Assembly (NCBI GenBank): GCA_023935145.1
Contig: CM043699.1
Location: forward strand, 131,882,536-131,946,535
Direction of reading: 5' to 3'
DNA: 64,000 nucleotides
Source: Bretschneidera sinensis
Taxonomy: Eukaryota; Streptophyta; Magnoliopsida; Brassicales; Akaniaceae
Part shown: one piece after another, positions 1 through 10,031 of the stretch
How the letters are laid out: each line of letters begins with the position of its first letter
How positions within the stretch are numbered: position 1 is the first letter of the stretch
The notes under the pieces: generated by a model
Seen by the model: only the letters and a program-made list of their open reading frames with translations
What the model was told of the DNA's origin: nothing
The model's database searches: none
Position numbers and translations under genes: made by a program

Positions 1-2030
1 TAAGACCTGTCAAAATGTTTAGTAATTTTTTACTGTTTAGTTGTAAATTGTCTCATCTTAATTCAAAAATGTTTACCACTATTATTCTGTTTGATAACAA
101 TAATTAACCAGTGACTGCTGGCATTATTTTTATAATTATATTATATTTTAAAATATGATTAATATGATCTAATTTATCATTTAAATCTCAAAATTAATTA
201 AAAAATTATAAAAAATATTTCTCATAAAACAAAATTTATGCATTTTTCATAAAATATATATTATATATTTAATAGTTTTAAATATAAATAAGAAGTTATA
301 AAATGAAAATGTTATTTAAAAAGTTACTTTATCTAATCCATTTGTAAATAAATAAGTAGTAAAAAATTTATTTGAAAGAAATTATCACAAATCTTCTCAG
401 ATCTATCGCAAATCTGTGGAAAAGAAAGAGAACGTGGGGGAGAGGAGGAGGAAGGAGAAGGGGGTGGGGGTGGGGGTGGGGGTGGGGGAGGGGGAGGAAG
501 AAGATGGAAATGGTCAAATAAATGTAGGGAAAAGAAGAAAATATGAGGAGAAATGCAAATTTTTGCTTGAATTTTATAGAATTAAAAAAAATATACTCAA
601 ATTATTGGTCATGAAAAATAAGGAAGAACAAACAAAATTTAGGTCGAGTACTTTATCATTGGAGATGAAAAAAATTAATTTACCAAAAAATATAAGTAAT
701 TGGCATGTAATTGAAAAATGAGGAGAAAGAAATAGCAAAATCCTTGAAACTCGAGAGTTTTTCACAAGTAACAAAATGATCGCGTTTGAAAACTGCTTAA
801 AACAATTACTAAAATATTGATAAGTAGCTGGTTTATATAAATCATAAGATTGTAAGGCCGGACTTATTTTGAAGAACGATAATATTAAAATAAATAAATA
901 AAAATACAAATAGTAGACTCACAAGCACCAACCAAAGGCTAAATTTGTGGGCCTTCCTTTGGCGGTGCTGGCTCCTCCAGTCCCGCTTTGATGGTAGGGT
1001 CTATGATAAATTTGCGGAGAAATGAATTTTTTTTTTTTTAACTGTTTAAGAAGCAACAAAGTGAAAGCAAATAAAATAAATATTAGAGAATGGAAAGTGA
1101 AAAGAGAGGTTTTAATTACATTTTCCTCATACTAAGCAGTGTTAAATCTCATTAGCGTGCAGGTAAAATCTTAGTTTATATTTTTAAAAGTATTTTAACA
1201 ACATCCGTGCTCAACAAAATTCTCATATCGAGATACTTCTCTTTATATAATTCAATTTTTAAAAAATAATATTAAAAAATATCATTTCAGTCCAAATTTA
1301 ATCATTACTGAATCTTAAGAGCATGATGTGTAGTTAAAGTAAAGAATAGTTGATTCAATTCGATGCCGGTCAAATTTCAATCGTAATTATAATTTTTGGA
1401 CATTATAAAATCATCATATCGTACTATTTCATGTTATTCAACTCAAAAAATGCACTATTGTTAGTCATCAAAGTTACAACTTAACGAGATAAAAATAGTT
1501 AAGCTCTAATTATCACGTAGAGTGAAAGATGAGTTTTGATACGCTATAAAGCTAATCAAGACTTCAAAAAAAAATTAAATGTATTCATATAACAACACAT
1601 GAATACTTGATCAAACAAATTTTTATTAAATTAATATTAGAGATAATGGAATAATTCAATTGCTTTATGAAGAGTGTTGTTTTTACGGAAAAATTCATTA
1701 ATAATTATAAAAAATATAACAATAAATGAATAAAATTAATTAAAAAAATATTTAATTATTATTATATTTTTTTGTGATTATAGATGAATTTTTTTGATTT
1801 TATGATATCAAATTTTTTTTATAAAAATCGACCAATGCAATATTTGAAATATGAAAAATAAAAATTAAATCAAACGTAAATCTCAAAAATGTTAAATACA
1901 ATTTATCAAAAATTTAACTAAAAAAATGCCCTTACAATACGGTGCAAGTTAGTCGAGAAAAACAATAAATGGAGTAGATGAAAAGATGCTAATGGTTAAC
2001 GAACGCAAGTTGCGTACAATACCAACCACC
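1..2030. other. AT-rich intergenic DNA
   Basis: Very AT-rich with many poly-A/poly-T runs. Open frames here are short and low-complexity, and none resembles a known protein. Apart from the G-rich tract at 460-497 I see nothing that supports a gene. Confidence 0.6.
460..497 (+). repeat. G-rich short tandem repeat (GGGGGT-type)
   Basis: Several consecutive runs of five G separated by a single T or A, inside a purine-rich stretch (about 405-500). Six-base periodicity is visible for four to five units, then the T spacer gives way to A. The run pattern fits the usual G-quadruplex formula on the + strand. An open frame through it would encode Gly/Val/Glu low-complexity sequence and is not treated as a gene. 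Confidence 0.85.
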
Positions 2031-3160
2031 ATCTTTTAGATATCATGCGTGACATTATCATGTTCTTAATGATTGACACGTGTCCTCTTATATCATAATG
2101 ACTAAAGTACCCCTCTTAATTACGATCATAAAGATTACAACATCTTAATTGGGCACGGGCAAGAGCAGTAAATTAGTGCTGGATCACTTTATCAACAAAA
2201 AAAAGGGGACCAAACCTAATGGTGACGAAGTGATGCCACGTCATCACTATGTTCCTCGTGGGACCCTTCGTGGAGCCCACGGTAACGCGGCGCACGCTGT
2301 AATGAATGCCTTGGGAGAAGGCACAAGCCACAAGCCACAAAACGAGTCAAAAGGTCGTTTTATCATACAATAAACAGACCATTAGACGAATTGCGGCTTC
2401 CTAGATGGACGCGTGTCATAATATTATTTGCCAGTATCTGACAGAAGGCGTCCACACTGACAGCTGTCGGCTGGCGTGATGGGTTAACACTGTAGAGAAC
2501 GGCCGTCTCGTTTTTTTGTGCATGGACGTTTGCTTTAAGGGTCACCGCCGGCCGATTTGCTTTAGTTCCGGCCATGAGGTTTGAGTCTTTTCACCACTTA
2601 TTCCATTTTGTCTCTAAAAATTTTAATCTATGTTACTTTTTTTATAATTTTAAAATCAATTAATTTCTTCACAATTGTCACAAACCATAAAATTTCTGTC
2701 TGATAATTTAATGAAGTTATCAAATTAATGATCCATATAGTGAAAATAAATGTTAACCTTACCAAATTAAAATTTCAGAACGGAATTCTTTTTACTGAAA
2801 ACCACATTATCGGAATTAAAACATCGAAAGATATGTTATGTTTTTTCTTACATAAAATCTTAAACCATAATCTTGTTTAAAGTCGAGATAAAATTTTTTA
2901 ATTTTCATTTAATCAAATTAAATTTCAAAATTGTTAGACTAAAGAATTCAAAGTGAATTCTCATTAGGTTTTTTAATGGAATTGTGACTATGATGGGGAA
3001 ATTAAAATGACTTTAAAATTATAAAAAAAAAAACTTACTAACATTAAAACTTTAGAAAAAAAAAATAGAAGATCCATATTGATTATCCTGTTCAAAAGAA
3101 AATCTTGATTATTGTGATTGCTGCTACGTATGGGTGAGAGGAGGATGACGTGGCAGTCAT
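2030..3160. promoter_or_regulatory. GC-richer stretch with ACGT-core boxes
   Basis: This part is less AT-rich than its surroundings and holds several ACGT-core motifs bound in plants by bZIP/bHLH factors. They are a palindromic G-box (GACACGTGTC, 2075-2084), GCCACGTCATC near 2235-2245, and GATGACGTGGCA near 3144-3155. It lies 2.4-3.5 kb upstream of the ERF gene, so it may be a distal regulatory region, or the remains of a promoter whose gene is gone. No convincing coding frame follows on either strand. The regulatory role is inferred from motifs only. Confidence 0.3.
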
Positions 3161-5290
3161 TGTGTCCGTGTTTTCTCTTGAGGCAGTACCGTGAGGGAAG
3201 CTTTAACATCTCTTATTTTATTATTCTGCTTTAAATTCAATATTTTCTTTGCGTTCTTTTTCAGTGTTTCAATTTGCCAAGCCTGCAGTTCCTTCTCCTT
3301 CTTTTCTTTTTCTCTTTAAATAACTTACGTACTTAACAGATGTTGGGTTTTCCATTGGCTTAAATGGGAAACCATACATATCCTTAATAAGTGAGTTTTA
3401 AATATTTAACAAAAGTATAATTTGATTCGGTGTCTATTCTTTTAGAGTAGTGTCAAAAAACCATGGTTGGAGTCAGGAATTTTAATTTGAGGGGGCAAAT
3501 AAATTTTTTTTTTTTGAAAGAAAGCTCGTTGCAAACTCAATACCTTTGTCACGGTTTGTCTTCAAAATTATTTTTAATTTTTCAATTAGAGCTATCACAA
3601 GGGTGAAAAAAAAAAGAAAGCATGAAGCTCCTCCATTAAAAGCAGTAATTATTTTGACCACTTATTTTTGTCATTTGAACCAATTGTCAATGATAATCTT
3701 CATTTTCATTCACTACATTGCTAAATAATGATTTTTAAAAACAAAACAATAATTTATTGTATTAGCTTTTACACGTGTTGTCAAATTACTAACCAGATGA
3801 ATGTTACAAATGTATGCTTAATTTGAGTGTTCATCTGTCACTATTTCTGACTAAAAAGTAAAATAAAATATACGAATTAAATAATAAGATTGTTTGTTCT
3901 CACGGGGTTTAAAAGAAAAAACCACTGACATTGCACTACTATACTAAGTGTTTTTTAAATATTTTTTGTCATTTCAGATTTAATTTAATTATAACTAATG
4001 CCTGATATGAAGAAAAAAATCTTTCAAAGAAGGGGTCATACTATAAATCTTTATGTGTACTAGTATTTCTTTACTAAGTATCGTGTATAATCTTACTGTT
4101 TAGTGCAATGGGGAGAATGACATTTTCTCCTATTTTATAGGTAACCGTTCGAATAACTCACTTCTAAATATCACTAATGATAAATAAAAAGTTACTGTGT
4201 ATATTTTTTTACAATATAATAAGTAAAATAATTTATGTAAAGACCATCGTGTTTGTTATATATAATCACGCTTTGAATTTTTTATCATAAATTTTCATAT
4301 TTTTTTCAAAATGGATTTTTTTTGGCTCCAATTATAAATGAGAACACCAATTATCTCTATGTTGTGCCATAAAAAATAGAAAAAAAATCTTAACAAATAT
4401 GGTTTTTTTATGGGTAGATATTAAATATCATTGGAAAATAGTATTAGTTAGAAAAAAATAGACTGCAAAGGAAAAGTACATAAACCTTTCTACATTGGGA
4501 TCATGGATATGGATAAATTATTTGTAAATACGCACAGATTGTAAATTACTGTTTGGGAAGGTACAGATTGTAAATTACTGTTTGGACATTATCATGTTCT
4601 TAATGATTGTAAATTACAGATTGTAAATCACTAATTTTGTATTCAAGTTTTGTCAAAATATGTATATTATCAAAATGAGGTTTTTTAATAGTCTACACGA
4701 AATATCTTGATTATATTATTGCTCGTGTGAGTATGTGGAGAAATTTTTCTTTGAAAAATATTAATTAATAATTAACTAATGATATCACATAAGATATTAA
4801 GTGTTCTTAACAAAAGCTAATTGCGTCCTATAATTGCATTGTTACTAAAATGTTGGTAACTCAATTGTAACGAATTAAAAATGGGTCATTTGATTGAAAT
4901 TTTAAAGATCAAATTGAATAATTTTGCTTATTATACAATTATATTTTTAGACAATTTTTTTCTTCTTTTATTTCCTTACAATAAAAGAATTATAATTTTT
5001 GAATCCACACATAATATTAATAACCTAATTTGTTGTGTGAGGAGCTCCAATGGTAATTTCCCCAACATGAAAAACAAAGAAAAAATTGAAATAAAAGAAA
5101 GAGAAGGTATTGACTGCCCCTCTCTCCATCCCAAATAAAAAAAGATTTTGAAATAAGAGCACAGATGGAAGGGCATTGATATATCATTTTCCCTCATTGG
5201 ATAAAAATACAAAGCATGGTAGTTTGGTAATTTCACTATAGTAATTTCAGACTCCTGTTTCCTGAATAAGAAAAGCCAAAATGATTAACA
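3160..5290. other. AT-rich intergenic DNA upstream of the ERF gene
   Basis: No coding frame with recognisable content. The only structure I see is the short repeat at 4532-4630. Confidence 0.55.
4532..4630 (+). repeat. short direct repeats of an ACAGATTGTAAATTAC unit
   Basis: The unit CAGATTGTAAATTACTG occurs twice about 29-30 bp apart (near 4534 and 4564). Related ATTGTAAATTACAG and ATTGTAAATCAC copies follow. A 25-bp stretch at 4585-4609 between the copies is identical to 2051-2075. Confidence 0.7.
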
Positions 5291-5555
5291 AGCAATGAAA
5301 GCGGATTGCTCATCTCGGTGAGAGAGAGAAGGAAGAGAAACGAAATCAAGAAGAGAGAAAGAACCAGAAGCTCATAAAGATATGGATAATCAACAATAAC
5401 AATCTCTTGCAAAGGAGGTGGTGGGTAGCCATTATTTCATAGCTCCATATTCTTTTTTCACCTACCAATACCATCTCCACAAAAAAAGAAAAGAAAAAAA
5501 GAATTTAAAGACCCACCATTTCTCGTACCCCTTAACCCATTTCAGGTCTTCACCG
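5201..5555 (+). promoter_or_regulatory. putative core promoter and 5' leader of the ERF gene
   Basis: A TATA-like ATAAAAATAC sits at 5201-5210, followed by a GA-rich leader (about 5320-5370), as is common for plant 5' UTRs. If transcription starts just after the TATA-like box, the leader holds small upstream frames: one from the ATG at 5295 (eight codons before TGA) and one from the ATG near 5382 (five codons before TAA). These could lower translation of the main frame. This is inferred from sequence only. Confidence 0.35.
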
Positions 5556-6224
5556 ATGCGGCGAGGCAGACTCACCACAACTGCAAAGCAAACAGATCCA
5601 ACAATAGCAGCAGCGAAAGCGATCACGCCCGATTCACGCAACCAGAGCAAAGAAATCCGGTTTAGAGGGGTCAGGAAGCGACCCTGGGGCCGGTTCGCCG
5701 CCGAGATCAGAGATCCTTGGAAGAAAACCCGCGTCTGGCTCGGAACCTTCGACTCCGCGGAGGATGCGGCCCGCGCTTACGACACCGCGGCCCGTTCCCT
5801 CCGTGGACCCAAAGCCAAAACCAACTTCCCAGCACATCTTTCCTCACATATTCCTCCTCCTCCTTTTTATCAACAACATCATGGCCATGAGGATCGTACC
5901 GGATCCTCCAAATTCAAGGTCAATAGGCCCACCAGCAGCAGTATGAGCAGCACCGTGGAGTCGTTCAGTGGGCCCAGGGTCTCCAACCCTGTATCGGTTG
6001 TTGTGGTCCCGAAGGTGAACCGGAGGCCGTCCGTGCACCCTCTCCCACCCGATGATTGCCACAGCGATTGCGATTCTTCATCCTCTGTCGTCGATGATGA
6101 AGATGACTGCGTCCTGACTTCTTCCTTCCGAAAAGTCTTGCCGTTCGATCTGAACTTGCCGCCGCCGATGGACGACGTTGATTTTTCCTGTGATGATCTT
6201 CAAGCCACCGCTTTGTGCCTATGA
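5556..6224 (+). CDS. AP2/ERF transcription factor with EAR repression motif (ERF3/ERF4/ERF8-like)
   Basis: Intronless 222-aa nuclear transcription factor. A single AP2/ERF DNA-binding domain spans about residues 36-93, with the typical [19 protein letters not shown] start, WLGTF and AARAYD blocks. The Ala and Asp that separate ERF from DREB types are present in GRFAAEIRD and in FDSAED. Near the C-terminus (about 197-204) is FDLNLPPP, the DLNxxP-type EAR motif of class II ERFs, which recruits TOPLESS-type corepressors; GCC-box binding and repression are known for this group. I chose the ATG at 5556 because no ATG lies upstream in frame and the family starts shortly before the AP2 domain. An acidic Ser/Asp-rich stretch precedes the EAR motif. 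The AP2 block is GC-rich compared with its surroundings. Stress or ethylene regulation is family knowledge, not seen here. Confidence 0.93.
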   Translation: MRRGRLTTTAKQTDPTIAAAKAITPDSRNQSKEIRFRGVRKRPWGRFAAEIRDPWKKTRVWLGTFDSAEDAARAYDTAARSLRGPKAKTNFPAHLSSHIPPPPFYQQHHGHEDRTGSSKFKVNRPTSSSMSSTVESFSGPRVSNPVSVVVVPKVNRRPSVHPLPPDDCHSDCDSSSSVVDDEDDCVLTSSFRKVLPFDLNLPPPMDDVDFSCDDLQATALCL

Positions 6225-8550
6225 TGATTCGCCAAGGATGTAACGGTCTTTTCCTTTTTTTTCTTCGTGTCTTTTTGATCTTTTTTTTGTTCTCGTGAAA
6301 ATGACAAAAAAAAGAAGGGGAAAATTGGTAGTCTGGTGATGGAAGTGAAATTTACGATTATCTCTGCTTTGTTTAGATTATATGTAGATTAGTATTTGCG
6401 TTGTTTATGCGATCTGGGGTTTCTTCAACTCGCGTGGGCTTTGATTATTGTCTGTGCTGTTGAAGTTATAAGATTGTATTTACAAAGCAGTGGATCTGAT
6501 CTTGAGTTTGCTCGTTTGATCTGATTCCTTATCATTTCCGTCTTTCCTTTTATTTTTCCACATTTCGCTGTGTACAAAATATTATCTGAATCGAGGGAAA
6601 AAGTAACATTTCTATTTTCTGCTCAATTCGTTTGATTTACTTTTTTGTACGTTTAGAGGTTTACCCCGCTATTCAGCATTGCATCTTAGGCTAAATATGT
6701 GAAATGATCTAGATTTGTTTGGAAAACTGAGATTGGTGTCGTGATTTTTGATAATGTGGAAAGATCATGTTTTTTTTCTTCCTTCTGTTGGGTTTAAAAT
6801 GATGATTTTGGGATGATAACAAACAAACTTTAGGGTGATCAAAGTATGGGTTGTGATCACCATGAGATGAATATAGAAATGGAGGAAGAAAGGTGGAGGT
6901 TTGGATGGTGATGATGATGATCTTGTTTGGTGAGGAGGCATACACGTTGAATGTTGATAGGGTTTCTGATAAGAACCATTTATTGCACATGTGATGTGTA
7001 GATTCTTGTACACTAAGGTTAAAGATTTAAGATTTAAGACCCCAAAACCCACGGCCTGCACCATTCCCTAGCTTCACTTGAGGGGAAAGGTATTCATTCA
7101 TGTATGTAACTTTAAGATGTATTTACATAGCACACGGCATCAACAAAAGATATAAAGGCAAGGCAGCATAGTGTTTGGGTTCGAGTTCTGCTAACATGGC
7201 ATGAAGAAACATTTGTGTTTGGTTTACATTGAGATAAATCTTATAAGGTGATTTGTCATGGTTCAGCGTGGGTGAGATAAGATCTTATTTGGTGATTCAA
7301 CATGAATTAATACTCATGTTTTCATACCCACGTAATACTTTTTAATTTTCTTTTACTTAATCAATTTAAACCAACTTTGCAATATTTGCTGTTGTATTTC
7401 TGTTGGATACTTGTTCGTTAGTTTATGCACATTACATAACTTATTGAATTCTGCCTCTGTGAGTGTACTTTTGTTCAATTTTTTTTTAGTGGTTTGAAGT
7501 TGAACTATCCATCCTTGAACTCTGACACATGATACGGATAAGTAACTTTTTGGTGATACTTGGTAATACAACGAGACGAAATCTCAAATTTTTCCTACCA
7601 TTCTTGATTGATTCTTTTAACTGTACGTATACATATGAAGTAGAACTTATTCTTTGTAAGTTGTAAAAAAAAAAAAGAATTTTGTGGAAGGAGACCTTTG
7701 AATTACATTAAGACATTATAATCATGTATTATAACTTATATTTTGCTTTGCTAATGTTAAATTGGTGGGTTCAAAGGTAAATTGCCTTGTAATCTCAAGT
7801 TCCTATGGCATTTTGAATCACTAGAGAAACTTTTGTATATCAAAAAGAAGAGCCGCTAGAGAAATTACATCGATGCTTCAAAAATATTAAATCAAATTGA
7901 TTTTGACTTATGACAATTTGTTTGAACTTGAGAAAAGTCCCACATGTTGAGAGGTGACCAACCATTTTGTTTCCAAGCTTGTTTTATGGTTGCTTGGCAT
8001 TGCATATCCCATAATTTTTTCTTAGAGGAGAAGGAAAGTGCAGCTTGTGATTTGAGGTGAAGTAATATTCAACGTAATAATATGCTATGTTCTCTATTCA
8101 CTCTCTTTTAGCTCTCTCAACTTTTTCATAGTGTTTTTTTTAGTTTTGATGGAACTAAAAAAATTATAAGATGTATTGCTATAAATAGCATCGTGGTTTT
8201 CTACCACACAATTGATGTGATTCTTTTTCTGTTAAGGAAAAATAATATTTTTTCTACCCTAAAAGGAAAAATGTATTTTATATTAGTTTTGATGGAACTC
8301 TAGCCAATAAAGTTGCAACCATACTCTAGATTACGTAGGAAAGCTTTTAATAATTGTGATTCTGTTTTCAACAATAGTTGTTAGTGATAAATTTTTAAGT
8401 TATAATTTTGATGTAAATTCTATAGATAGACAGACAGTTAGCTTTGAAATAGTCATGTTTGTTTTTTTTCTAAAAATAAAATCACTTTTAGTTTTGAAGA
8501 ATTTGACTCTACACGAATTTTAGAGAAAATAAAAAGCATAAAGAAACAGG
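6225..8550. other. 3' flank of ERF and intergenic DNA
   Basis: The first few hundred bases probably hold the ERF 3' UTR. The rest is AT-rich with short unrelated open frames on both strands (for example on the minus strand at 6.7-7.06 kb) that lack family features. No RNA gene or mobile element recognised. Confidence 0.5.
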
Positions 8551-8559
8551 GGGACATCA

Positions 8560-8700
8560 GCAGCGTCGGCCATCATGGCTGCCACCCCTCCAAGAGGAGG
8601 ATTGCTGAAAACTTGAACACCAAGAGAACTCGTGACCGAGATTTGCAATGAAATTTGCCGACAAATTGCTCTCACGTATAGTGTGCATAAAAGAAGATTT
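8560..8700 (-). pseudogene. fragment resembling a LINE RNase H C-terminus
   Basis: A small GC-richer island. Read on the minus strand it gives a frame with IRESNLSANFIANLGHEF, which resembles the C-terminal RNase H block of plant L1-type retrotransposons (H-x-x-R-E-x-N-x-x-A-D-x-L-A-x-x-G). The conserved Asp appears as Asn in SAN. The frame is only about 40 codons long and no flanking LINE sequence was seen. The call rests on one motif. Confidence 0.35.
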
Positions 8701-9070
8701 TACCTGCGTTCGGAGCAAAATATTATTTTTTTATATTTAATGAAAATTTCAATAATAATTATTTGATAACTTTAATAATAATATTTATATATCTATTATT
8801 TGAATTATAAAAAATAATTATTTAATAATTATCAATAAAATTTTCACCATGCATAAAAATTGTGTTTTAATTCGTATGCATAGCCTCACAACAATCAAAA
8901 TAAACAGTGATCATACTGAAGTATTAATGAGTTAAAGTACTTGAATTAATCATACTTTTTATTCTTAAAAAATATTACTGGATAATTGTTCGCACGCTGG
9001 CAAATTATATGGTAAACTACAGTACTTTTGTTCACTTGGTTTAGTTTATTTTCAATTTAAAATTATAAAC

Positions 9071-9098
9071 CGGTGCTTTAAATTAATTTAAAGCACCG
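9071..9098. repeat. 28-bp perfect palindrome
   Basis: CGGTGCTTTAAATT is followed directly by its exact reverse complement with no spacer, giving a 28-bp perfect palindrome in intergenic DNA. It could extrude as a cruciform or be the junction of a former inverted duplication. Function unknown. Confidence 0.9.
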
Positions 9099-9239
9099 AT
9101 TAGCTTAGTTTTCAAAATGGCTTTATTTTTCAATAAATAAAAATTAGGTCAAACACATAAATTTTTTATTTATTAAAAACTGTTTCGAAGCATTTTTTTG
9201 ATAGTATAAATAATAAGTAAGTAGTTAGGTTACTCCACA

Positions 9240-9446
9240 TACCTATCAAGGAGTATTGAGTCTAATAGTGAATCTGAAGTGGTCCTCACCGCACCTACAT
9301 CAAGACCGAAACTAAGGATTAGCTCTGCACTCCGTATAATAAAAACATAGTTTTAGGTTTAGCACCAACAAGTATCTTTAGAGAGACTCGAACCCAAGTA
9401 TTTCAAGTGAGATGAATGAATTCTTACCACTAAACCAAAGAATTGC
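9240..9446 (-). mobile_element. tRNA-derived SINE-like element
   Basis: On the minus strand a Pol III A box (TGGTTTAGTGG, complement of 9427-9437) is followed about 32 bp later by a B box (GGGTTCGAGTC, complement of 9385-9395), the spacing of a tRNA-type promoter. About 150 bp of non-tRNA body follows towards 9240. It does not fold as a complete tRNA to my eye, so a SINE is more likely than a tRNA gene. I could not fix the ends or a target-site duplication. Confidence 0.55.
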
Positions 9447-10031
9447 CAGCTATTTCAAGACATTTTTAACAACTAAAAATTAAAATTACAGCTAAGCCAA
9501 ACTCTAAGCCAAACTTTCCATTTCGGCTTGGTGAAAGTCCAAGAAGTAGAAAAGAAAAAAATTCTATGAATTAAATATATACCTTAAGATCCTAAAAACA
9601 TGGATATTGCGCAAATACTGGCAGCCCAAGATTCAATTCGAGGCCCAAATTCTCAAGACAATAAGTATAACCCATAAACAAAATTCTAAGCAAACGTCAC
9701 TTGCAAGTTGCAAAAAATCGAAAGAAAGAAAAAGAAAAACGTAGTATATTCAACAATCCAAATAATTTTCTTTTTTGCTTAAAAAATATAAATGGACGCT
9801 ACCAGATCAGTTGTAAGTTTAGATTGTCGTCCAAGCTTATAAGACCTTAATTAGCGGATATTTGTAATTATGCTAAGAAAGTAAGAAGAAATAATCTAGA
9901 ATATACCTCAGGTGAAAAGATTAACCTCGCAGAAATTTCTGTTTGGCTCGCGAGAATCTTTTTTTCCGAGAAGGGAAAACTGGACGTCTCTCGTTTGTGT
10001 CAACTCATCTGAGCTTCGAGTAGAATGCAAT

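Noticed and set aside
416..721. Open frame through the G-rich tract on the + strand
   Set aside because: Low-complexity Gly/Val/Glu sequence from a short repeat, followed by AT-rich noise; no family features.
2149..2575. Overlapping open frames on both strands in the GC-richer stretch
   Set aside because: They lie in an ACGT-motif-rich region, start mostly at non-ATG codons, and encode nothing recognisable.
6709..7064. Overlapping minus-strand frames of about 95 codons downstream of ERF
   Set aside because: Two different frames over the same DNA, His/Ser/Pro-rich composition, no motif; probably chance.
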